Origin: JANXXV01 sp038230275
Lineage (GTDB): Bacteria > Acidobacteriota > Terriglobia > Bryobacterales > Bryobacteraceae
Reading direction: 5' to 3'
DNA length: 42,502 bases
Assembly (NCBI GenBank): GCA_038230275.1
Contig: JBBRNO010000043.1
Span: 1 to 42,502 of the forward strand
Position 1 is the stretch's first letter. The number at the start of each line of letters is the position of its first letter. The position numbers and the translations under genes were made by a program. Under the pieces are notes generated by a model, which worked only from the letters and a program-made list of their open reading frames with translations, ran no database searches and was not told the origin of the DNA. Positions 9,527 through 16,370 of the stretch are shown piece by piece.

Positions 9527-10516
9527 ATGAAACGAACCGACATGCAAAGGCGTGAATTCATTGCGGGACTTGCAGCCCTGCAGGCGGCCGCATCGCTGGA
9601 AGCTGCAACTTCCGATGGCATGATTTACCGTAAGCTTGGGACCACCGGCGAGCGCGTGTCGGCCCTCGGCCTCGGTGGCTATCACATCGGAGTGCCAAAG
9701 GATGAGAAGGAAGGCATCCGCATCATTCGGAGCGCGGTAGACCGGGGCGTCACATTCCTGGACAATTCCTGCGACTATCACAACGGCGGCAGCGAAATCT
9801 GCATGGGCAAAGCGCTGAAAGATGGCTACCGCAAGCGCATCTTCCTCATGACAAAGTACAACGGGCGCACCCGTAAAGCCGCCGCCGAACAGATCGACGA
9901 ATCGCTGAAGCGATTGCAGGTCGACGTTTTGGACCTGATCCAGTTCCATGAAAACATTCGTATGGAAGATCCCGACCGCTACTTCGCAGCCGGTGGTGCG
10001 CATGAAGCCGTGATGGCCGCAAAGAAAGCGGGCAAGGTCAGGTACATCGGTTTCACCGGCCACAAAGACCCAGCCGTTCATCTCCGCATGCTGGACGTGG
10101 CAGCCGTGAATGGCTTTCACTTTGATGCCTGCCAAATGCCATTAAACGTGTTGGATTACCACTTCCGCAGCTTCGCTCATAACGTAGTTCCCAGGCTGGT
10201 CAAGGAAGGGATCGCCGTACTTGGCATGAAGCCATTTGCGTCCGGAAGTGTGTTCAAGACGGGCGCTGTTACGCCAATCGAGTGTCTGCACTATGCCCTC
10301 AATTTGCCCACGTCGGTGGTGATGAACGGGTGCGATTCCATGGAGAGGCTGGATCAGGCACTCGAAGCAGTGCGAACATTCAAGCCTTTCACGCCGGCTC
10401 AACTAACCGCACTGGTGGCCAAGACAAAGCAGGCGGCGATGAGCGGAAAATTCGAAGCTTTCAAGACAACCGCACAGTTCGACGGCACCGCCACGCATCC
10501 CGAGTGGATGGGGTAA
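9527..10516 (+). CDS. Aldo/keto reductase with Tat signal
   Basis: 329 residues from the ATG at 9527, which follows a strong GGGAGGAGG sequence about 13 nt upstream; a second ATG at 9542 is the alternative. The N-terminus has a Tat-like motif (QRREFIAG at about 7-14), so the enzyme is probably exported folded with its cofactor. An AKR (beta/alpha)8 barrel follows. All four members of the catalytic tetrad can be placed: Asp79, Tyr84, Lys110 (MTKYN) and His141 (IQFHEN). The expected reaction is NAD(P)H-dependent reduction of an aldehyde or ketone; the substrate cannot be read from sequence. Tat-exported AKR genes are common in acidobacteria. It is divergent from the PSD1 cluster and convergent with the toxin gene, ending 16 nt before it. 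Confidence 0.9.
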   Translation: MKRTDMQRREFIAGLAALQAAASLEAATSDGMIYRKLGTTGERVSALGLGGYHIGVPKDEKEGIRIIRSAVDRGVTFLDNSCDYHNGGSEICMGKALKDGYRKRIFLMTKYNGRTRKAAAEQIDESLKRLQVDVLDLIQFHENIRMEDPDRYFAAGGAHEAVMAAKKAGKVRYIGFTGHKDPAVHLRMLDVAAVNGFHFDACQMPLNVLDYHFRSFAHNVVPRLVKEGIAVLGMKPFASGSVFKTGAVTPIECLHYALNLPTSVVMNGCDSMERLDQALEAVRTFKPFTPAQLTALVAKTKQAAMSGKFEAFKTTAQFDGTATHPEWMG

Positions 10517-10526
10517 TTGCCGAAGC

Positions 10527-10540
10527 GGGCTTCTAAGCCC
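10527..10540. terminator. Small hairpin between convergent genes
   Basis: GGGCT (10527-10531), TCTA loop, AGCCC (10536-10540). It sits between the aldo/keto reductase stop and the RES gene stop, partly overlapping the latter. There is no T-tract on either side, so this is at best a weak bidirectional terminator. Confidence 0.25.
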
Positions 10541-11003
10541 CCTTGATCAGTCGCGGATCAAACCGAAACGATTCGAACTTCCCGAAGCGAATTTTCGTAA
10601 AATCGTCATGCCGCGGATTCAACAACAGCACCGTCTCATTAGGAATAACCGCGCTAGCTAACCGCAGCACCGCGGACCGTCCGGCCCGCAGCCATGCGTC
10701 ACCAATTGCCTGCGCCTTCGCTGGCGCTGGGTCTTCTCTCCAGTTCCGGGGAAGATTGGCAATGCCGATCTCTGTGATCAAGGCCTGGTCCATTTCAACT
10801 TCGGCGATCACATAATGATTCAACAACTGGTAAGCCTCCAGGTGGACCAGCATTTCCAAAGCGGCCAGCGACTGCGAACTGGCAGCATACACAACAGGCA
10901 ATCCCGGACTATTCCAGCGCCCCCCGAAAACGCGGGCGCCTTCTCCGCTAAAGGCTGTCTTCGCGTACTTGTGTTTTACAATTCGCCACGCGCGGACACT
11001 CAC
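10533..11003 (-). CDS. RES-domain toxin
   Basis: 156 residues, essentially the whole RES domain. The N-terminal signature with a conserved Arg (RAWRIVK at 4-10), the FGGRWNSPG block near residues 26-34, a VVYAASS block and the following Glu in LAALEMLVH are all present; these correspond to the conserved Arg, Tyr and Glu of the family. RES toxins studied so far break down NAD+ and arrest growth until neutralised by a partner antitoxin. The start is a GTG at 11003 that overlaps the antitoxin stop as GTGA, giving tight translational coupling with the antitoxin first. Length is typical for a functional toxin and I see no damage. Confidence 0.9.
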   Translation of the reverse strand: MSVRAWRIVKHKYAKTAFSGEGARVFGGRWNSPGLPVVYAASSQSLAALEMLVHLEAYQLLNHYVIAEVEMDQALITEIGIANLPRNWREDPAPAKAQAIGDAWLRAGRSAVLRLASAVIPNETVLLLNPRHDDFTKIRFGKFESFRFDPRLIKGA

Positions 11004-11440
11004 GAAAAGACGCCGTGCTCCATTCGTCCAATCAGATTCTCCACCTCGCGTGCTCCCGGTTCCGTGCGCGAGTAATCCAGGGGCGCTCGGCCGTCAAAAG
11101 CCTTCTTCGGAGTCGTCATCCAATGGACGGCCGCCGTAACGTCACCCTCAAAAAGTTGAACCGACTTTTCGAAGATGGAAGAGATGCGCAGCAACCTCTC
11201 GGACTCATCGGGAGCCAAACGTCCAGCCGTTTTTCGCCGGGCCAGGGTCCGTTCAGGAATTCCGATGGCCTGTATGATGGTTGTTACGGCGATGCCGCTC
11301 AACTCCGTCAGGCGCTCCAGCGACTTGAACGGAAGGCCCCGCTCCAACTCTTCAATCAGCTTACTGGTGCTCGTTGTCTTCAAACCCAGACTCGATCCGC
11401 GATCCCCGATGGCAATTTGGAACTTCAAAGTGACACTCAT
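11000..11440 (-). CDS. Xre/MbcA/ParS-type antitoxin of the RES toxin
   Basis: 146 residues from the ATG at 11440. The N-terminal half has an Xre-like helix-turn-helix region (SIAVTT-like GIAVTTIIQAIGIPERTL), and the C-terminal half is the DUF2384 toxin-binding domain, with FEGDVTAAVHWMTTPKKAFD followed by APLDY near the end. In this family the C-terminus occludes the RES active site and the N-terminus represses the operon. An in-frame ATG at 11458 would lengthen the protein by six residues, but the -10 element (11452-11447) would then lie inside the coding region, so I favour 11440. There is no Shine-Dalgarno sequence; the mRNA is probably leaderless. The 3' end overlaps the toxin start by 4 nt. 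Confidence 0.88.
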   Translation of the reverse strand: MSVTLKFQIAIGDRGSSLGLKTTSTSKLIEELERGLPFKSLERLTELSGIAVTTIIQAIGIPERTLARRKTAGRLAPDESERLLRISSIFEKSVQLFEGDVTAAVHWMTTPKKAFDGRAPLDYSRTEPGAREVENLIGRMEHGVFS

Positions 11441-11446
11441 AACCAC

Positions 11447-11471
11447 AGTATACGCCATTTTGTCCCAAAAT
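11447..11471 (-). promoter_or_regulatory. Autoregulated promoter/operator of the Xre-RES pair
   Basis: A -10 hexamer TATACT lies at 11452-11447 on the minus strand, 6 nt before the ATG. Just upstream is a perfect inverted repeat, ATTTTG-TCC-CAAAAT (11457-11471), covering the space between -10 and -35. No good -35 box is visible. The symmetry and position fit an antitoxin operator; the repressor assignment is inference. Confidence 0.5.
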
Positions 11472-11497
11472 ATCCGCCACATGGCAGCGCTCGGTCT

Positions 11498-11526
11498 TTG
11501 CCCGCCTTTCGCCACCGCGATATAGT
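11498..11526 (+). promoter_or_regulatory. Candidate promoter of the serine hydrolase gene
   Basis: TTGCCC (11498-11503), 17-nt spacer, TATAGT (11521-11526). The -10 ends 13 nt before the ATG at 11540, so the leader would be about 6 nt. It is divergent from the toxin-antitoxin promoter, whose operator lies 27 nt away. Confidence 0.5.
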
Positions 11527-11539
11527 TCCTGATATACGC

Positions 11540-12772
11540 ATGCGACTCCGCCTGACCCTAGCGTCCTTCCTACTGCTGTCCCCGCTCACTGCCGCGGACG
11601 ACTACTTCCCGCCCCCCGACTCTGCCGGTGGCTGGCGCACCCTAAAGGACGCTGCAAAAATCCACCAGACCGCCGGCATGGATGTCCATAAACTGGACCA
11701 AGCCTTCGAATACGCCCAACGTAGCAGCCAGCACGGCGGCCTGCTGGTGGTCCGGCATGGCTGGTTAGTCTACGAACGCTACTACGGCAAAGGCAATCGC
11801 GAGGCAATCCCAACCACCGCCTCCGTTGGCAAAGCTTTCACCAGCATCGCCTGTGGCGTCATGCTGAAGAATAAGCACGACCAGATCCCAGACGGTCTCG
11901 ATCAAAAAGTCTTCACTGAAAGGTATCTTCCCGAAGCCTTTCCGCTAAGCGACCCGGCAAAAGCCGATATCACACTCGGACAACTGTTGAGCATGGCCGC
12001 CGGGATGCACGGCGAAGGCGCTAACCCCGGCTTCGTCAATTTCCAGCCGTCCGTAAAGCTCGATCCGATGCCTCGGCCTACAGGCCCCGTCGACCTCGAC
12101 ACCAGTGCGTTGCAATCCCCCCTCTGGATCAAACCCGGCGGCGGTTACTCGTACGCCTCGTTGTCTCCCCACGTTGCATCCATCGTCTTGCGCCACGTCA
12201 CCGGAATGGAGATGCAGGACTACATCGATCAAAAGCTCGCCAAGCCAATGGGCTGGGGAGCGTGGGGTTATGGCATCCATCACGGCGGCGTCACCATACC
12301 GCATGTTCACGGCGGCGGCGACATTGCCATGCGCTCCACGGACGCGCTGCGGTTCACTTATATGCTGCTGCACCAAGGCCGCTGGGGCAAACAACAGTTG
12401 GTCCCCGCGGAGTATGTAGAGCAGTGCGCCAAGCCATCACCGTATCAGAAGCACGCGCCCTTCAGTCTGATGTTTGAAGTGAATGCCGACGGCCACGTTG
12501 CCGGCGCGCCAAAAGATGCGTTCTTCAAATCCGGAGGCGGCGGATACGGCGTCATCGTCATCCCCTCGCTCGACATGGTGATTTACAAAATGGCCGGAAA
12601 TGATTCGCAATACGATCCCGCGGTCACCGGCCTCCCGCAGTCCTATAAGTACGACGGTTCTCGCGACAACTGGAAGCCGGCCGCCCGCAGTCAGTTCAGC
12701 GACGGACCCATCGGCACCGACGATGGTGTCCGCCGAATCATAGAGATGGTGGCCGCAGCGGTTGTAAAGTAG
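11540..12772 (+). CDS. Secreted serine hydrolase (beta-lactamase/esterase class C family)
   Basis: 410 residues from the ATG at 11540. Residues 1-18 are a signal peptide (LTLASFLLLSPLTAA). The penicillin-binding fold is recognised by the SxxK motif SVGK (Ser95, Lys98), a Tyr-containing second motif (YSYAS, Tyr203 or Tyr205) and a Gly-rich third motif (SGGGGYG) in the last quarter. Such proteins act as D-amino-acid peptidases, esterases or beta-lactamase homologues; the substrate is not predictable. There is no Shine-Dalgarno sequence, and the candidate promoter implies a leader of about 6 nt. A longer frame open upstream to 11015 runs antisense through the toxin-antitoxin genes and lacks a signal peptide, so I reject that longer start. 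The next gene begins 14 nt later. Confidence 0.88.
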   Translation: MRLRLTLASFLLLSPLTAADDYFPPPDSAGGWRTLKDAAKIHQTAGMDVHKLDQAFEYAQRSSQHGGLLVVRHGWLVYERYYGKGNREAIPTTASVGKAFTSIACGVMLKNKHDQIPDGLDQKVFTERYLPEAFPLSDPAKADITLGQLLSMAAGMHGEGANPGFVNFQPSVKLDPMPRPTGPVDLDTSALQSPLWIKPGGGYSYASLSPHVASIVLRHVTGMEMQDYIDQKLAKPMGWGAWGYGIHHGGVTIPHVHGGGDIAMRSTDALRFTYMLLHQGRWGKQQLVPAEYVEQCAKPSPYQKHAPFSLMFEVNADGHVAGAPKDAFFKSGGGGYGVIVIPSLDMVIYKMAGNDSQYDPAVTGLPQSYKYDGSRDNWKPAARSQFSDGPIGTDDGVRRIIEMVAAAVVK

Positions 12773-12786
12773 AACTGGAACCCTAT

Positions 12787-14973
12787 ATGTTCAGGCAATC
12801 ATTTCTGCTGGCGCTTTCCCTTGCCATAGTTCACGCAGCCGATGCTCCGAAGGAATCCGTCGCCGAACAGTTCGCAAAACGGGCAAGCCGTCTTTGGTCG
12901 CTGCAACCCATCACGCATCCGGCTGTTCCCGCCAGCGTAACTACGTCTTCCAACCCGATCGATGCCTTCATCGGTGCGCAATACAAAGAGAAAGGGCTCC
13001 GTCCCACCGGAAAGGCCGACAAGCTGACGCTGCTGCGACGGGTCTACTTCGATCTCATTGGCATTCCGCCCTCCATCGCGGAACAAGACGCGTTTCTGCA
13101 GGACCAGTCGCCCGGCGCATATCAAAAGGTAGTCGACCGGCTTCTATCCGATAATCAACACGGCGTGCGCTGGGCCCGGCACTGGCTTGACGTACTCCGC
13201 TATGCCGATCTCGACGGGCTTGACGGTTCGGTGATGCCCGCCGCCCCCAGCATTTATCTGTGGCGCGAATGGGTTATCGCGGCTCTCAATCACGACATGC
13301 CCTACGATGGCTTTGTTCGTGCACAAATTCTGGGTAATCGCTACCGGCCGGAGACTGCGACCAACCCCGGCGGCCATCGCGCCCGCGTACAGGGCAGCGT
13401 GGAAGACACCTTTGCCCTGGGCTTTCTGGCGCGTTCCGCCGTCACCGGGAACGATAAGGATCGCGACGTAGCCTTCTCCGCCGTCGAAACCATTTCCACC
13501 GCTTTCATGGGCATGACCGTGGGTTGCGCCAAATGCCACGATCACAAATTCGACCCCATCAAACAATCCGATTTCTATTCGATGAAAGCCATCTTCGATC
13601 CGCTGGTGCTGAAGAACGTGCTGCTCGCAACACCAGCCGCCATTTTTGAGAATGGCCAAAAGGTAGATGAATACAAGAGCAAGAAAGCGCCCATCGAAGC
13701 GGCCATCGAAACCCTTACCGGATACTACCGAACCAAGCTCTTCGATGAGCGCGTGGCGCTTCTCACCTCCGATGTGCAGGCAATCGTCCGCAAGCAGGAA
13801 CGCGACCGGACACCAGCGGAACAGAAGATCTTCGACGACTATTTTCCGGTGATCCGCATCGATCCTTCCAAGATCAAGCGGATCATGTCGAAAGAGGAAG
13901 TGGATAAGTATGAAGCGCTTCTAAAGGAACTCGCCGACCTTGGGCGCATCCCGGAACTGCCATCCTATTGGACGGTGGAAGAAGACAAAGCGCTGCTCAA
14001 AGAACCTAGCTACATCCTCACCACCGGGGATCCGAACCGTCCCGAGAAGGACAAGCCCGTCGAACCCGGCTTTCCCTTCCAGCCCGCCGGAATAGACTTT
14101 CGCGATGGCCGTCGCGAAGCATTCACCGAATGGTTGACTGCTCCAGGGAATCCGCTCTTCGCGCGTGTGGCCGTCAATCGCATCTGGGGATGGCACTTCG
14201 GCGAAGGCTTGCAGCGCGTCACCAGCGACTTCGGCGCGCTGGGCGGCAAGCCCGCCAATGCGAAATTGCTCGACTATCTCGCCTCGGAATTCATCGCCCA
14301 CAACTACAGCATGAAGTGGCTGCACCGCGCCATCGTCACCTCGGATACCTATCAACTGGCATCGAAAGCGGAGCCCGCGCAGCTGGCCGTGAATCAGAAA
14401 ATCGACGCGCGTAACACGTATCTATGGCGCTTCCGCCTGCAGCGTCTGGATGCCGAGCCCATCTGGGACTCGGTTCTCTATTCGGCCGGCGACTTGGACC
14501 TCTCCATCGGTGGCAAGTCGTTTCAACTCGCGGTGCCCGACAAGAAGCAGAGCATCTTCCTGCCGAAGGATGGCGTGTTCGATTCCAAAACCAACCGCCG
14601 CGGCATCTATCTGGTCCGCGGTTACATACCGAGCACCGATGTGATGAACAACTTTCTCACCTCATTCGATGTCGACGACGGCCGTGCTCCCTGCCCGGTC
14701 CGCACGCAGACCGTAACCGCTCCACAAGCGCTATTCACCATGAACAACGAATTAATCGAAAAGGAATCGGACCGCTTAGCGGATAAGGTTCTGAAAGAAT
14801 CGACCGGCGATGTGCGCGGCGCTGTGACCATGGCGTACCGAACCACGTTAGGCCGGGCGCCATCAAATGCGGAGCTCGACCATGCGCTCACTTACATCGG
14901 CAATGATCCGCAGCGAATGAAGGGCCTCGCCTGGCTGCTGTTCAATCTGGATGAGTTCATTTACGTGAGATGA
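12787..14973 (+). CDS. DUF1549/DUF1553 protein lacking the N-terminal cytochrome c domain
   Basis: 728 residues with a signal peptide (to about residue 18). It starts directly at the linker that precedes DUF1549 in its relatives (LWSLQPITHPAVP at 36-48), so the usual N-terminal cytochrome c domain is absent as a clean domain loss. DUF1549 covers about 55-270 and keeps one heme-type motif, CAKCH at 247-251. DUF1553 fills about 440-700. The region between is short and charged, without LamG or other inserted sandwich domain. The stop overlaps the next start (ATGA), giving tight coupling to its DUF1501 partner. It is therefore a minimal version of the two larger proteins at 1459-4647 and 6111-9434. 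Confidence 0.9.
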   Translation: MFRQSFLLALSLAIVHAADAPKESVAEQFAKRASRLWSLQPITHPAVPASVTTSSNPIDAFIGAQYKEKGLRPTGKADKLTLLRRVYFDLIGIPPSIAEQDAFLQDQSPGAYQKVVDRLLSDNQHGVRWARHWLDVLRYADLDGLDGSVMPAAPSIYLWREWVIAALNHDMPYDGFVRAQILGNRYRPETATNPGGHRARVQGSVEDTFALGFLARSAVTGNDKDRDVAFSAVETISTAFMGMTVGCAKCHDHKFDPIKQSDFYSMKAIFDPLVLKNVLLATPAAIFENGQKVDEYKSKKAPIEAAIETLTGYYRTKLFDERVALLTSDVQAIVRKQERDRTPAEQKIFDDYFPVIRIDPSKIKRIMSKEEVDKYEALLKELADLGRIPELPSYWTVEEDKALLKEPSYILTTGDPNRPEKDKPVEPGFPFQPAGIDFRDGRREAFTEWLTAPGNPLFARVAVNRIWGWHFGEGLQRVTSDFGALGGKPANAKLLDYLASEFIAHNYSMKWLHRAIVTSDTYQLASKAEPAQLAVNQKIDARNTYLWRFRLQRLDAEPIWDSVLYSAGDLDLSIGGKSFQLAVPDKKQSIFLPKDGVFDSKTNRRGIYLVRGYIPSTDVMNNFLTSFDVDDGRAPCPVRTQTVTAPQALFTMNNELIEKESDRLADKVLKESTGDVRGAVTMAYRTTLGRAPSNAELDHALTYIGNDPQRMKGLAWLLFNLDEFIYVR

Positions 14974-16367
14974 AAATGAGTGATCTCAGTAGACTTTATC
15001 CCTGTGGAAAAATCGCCCGCCGCCGATTTCTCTATCAGTCCGCCGCCGGTTTCATGGGCGCGGCACTCGGCTCCCTCTGGGCCGATGACGGACAAATTCC
15101 AGATGCCCGGCTCCCCGGTATTGCACCTGCAAAATCGGTGATCTTCATCTTCCTCTGTGGTGGCATGAGCCACATTGATACCTTCGATCCCAAGGACAAT
15201 AAGCACGCCGGAAAAATCATGGACGCCATCGGATTCGGCGACAACAATGCCCCCATGAAGCGCCCGGTGATCCCGATTCTCCGCACTTTCAAGCCGTACG
15301 GAAAATCAGGGATTCCGGTGTCGGACTGGTTCCCGAATATTGGCGAAACCATTGACGAGTTCGCCGTGGTTCGTTCCATGTTCTGTCATCAGACCAACCA
15401 TTTTCCGGCCGTGTTGGAAGGCGCCACCGGAAAGCCGCTGCGCCAGTTTGAACATCCCTGTCTGGGCAGTTGGGTTTCCTATGCGCTGGGCACGGCCAAC
15501 AAGAATCTACCCACATTCGTCAATATCGGCAGGCCTTCGTCACCCGTGCAATTGACCGGCGGCTACCTGGGCGCCAGCTATTCGGCCACTCCGTTTCAAG
15601 CCGGCGACATCCCGATTCCCAACCTGCTTCCCCCAAAGAGTTCGAACCGGAAAGAACGCGACCGCGAGATGCAAACGCTGCTCGACCTCAATAAGCAATT
15701 CCGCGAAGACTACGCCCTTGAAAGCGAGATTGCAGGCCGCACAAGGGCCTTCGAATTAGCCGCCAGCATGATGGTGAAGGCGCCCGCCATTGTGGACTTC
15801 TCCACTGAGCAACAGCATGTGCGCGACCTCTATGGGATCGGCACGAAGGAGACGGACGATTTCGGCCGCCAGCTGCTTCTTGCCCGGCGCTTGGTTGAGA
15901 ACGGCGTCCGCTTCATCCAAATCTGTCACGCCGGTGGCGGTAACGGAGCGTGGGACGCGCACGACGACATGAAGAGCCACGCGCCGCTATGTCAGGCCGT
16001 GGATAAACCAGTGTCCGGCTTGATACGCGACTTGAAGCAGCGGGGCTTGCTGCAGAATACCCTCGTCGTATTCACCAGCGAGTTCGGCCGCACACCGTGG
16101 TCGCAAAATACAACCGGGCGCGATCACAACGGCAAGGGCTTCACTTCGCTGCTAGCCGGCGGGGGCGTCAAAGGTGGCATCGTAGAAGGCGCCACGGACG
16201 ATGTCGGTTACCAGGCCGTGGATAAACCGCACTACATCAGTGATCTGCAATCCACCATTTTGAAACAGGTTGGGCTCGACTATAAGAAGATGGACTTCGT
16301 GCTGAACGGCCGCCCGTTCCACCTGGTGGAAGAAGGGCTGGGACCCATCAACGCTATTCTAAGTTAG
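14970..16367 (+). CDS. DUF1501 family protein, Tat-exported (pair 3)
   Basis: 465 residues from the ATG at 14970 (another ATG at 14976 is possible). The Tat signal is ARRRFLYQSAAGF near residues 16-28. Family hallmarks are FIFLCGGMSHIDTFDPKD near 55-72, TSEFGRTPW with GRDHNGKGFTSL in the C-terminal part, and the SDLQSTILKQVGLDY block close to the end. In this copy the GRDHH of the other two reads GRDHN, a small difference at a conserved site. It is translationally coupled to the upstream DUF1549/DUF1553 gene, and the next gene follows after 3 nt, so the three genes form one operon. Confidence 0.9.
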   Translation: MKMSDLSRLYPCGKIARRRFLYQSAAGFMGAALGSLWADDGQIPDARLPGIAPAKSVIFIFLCGGMSHIDTFDPKDNKHAGKIMDAIGFGDNNAPMKRPVIPILRTFKPYGKSGIPVSDWFPNIGETIDEFAVVRSMFCHQTNHFPAVLEGATGKPLRQFEHPCLGSWVSYALGTANKNLPTFVNIGRPSSPVQLTGGYLGASYSATPFQAGDIPIPNLLPPKSSNRKERDREMQTLLDLNKQFREDYALESEIAGRTRAFELAASMMVKAPAIVDFSTEQQHVRDLYGIGTKETDDFGRQLLLARRLVENGVRFIQICHAGGGNGAWDAHDDMKSHAPLCQAVDKPVSGLIRDLKQRGLLQNTLVVFTSEFGRTPWSQNTTGRDHNGKGFTSLLAGGGVKGGIVEGATDDVGYQAVDKPHYISDLQSTILKQVGLDYKKMDFVLNGRPFHLVEEGLGPINAILS

Positions 16368-16370
16368 CGA

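Noticed and set aside
11015..11539. A longer N-terminal extension of the serine hydrolase, open back to 11015.
   Set aside because: It runs antisense through the toxin-antitoxin genes, would bury the signal peptide, and a promoter lies just before the ATG at 11540.
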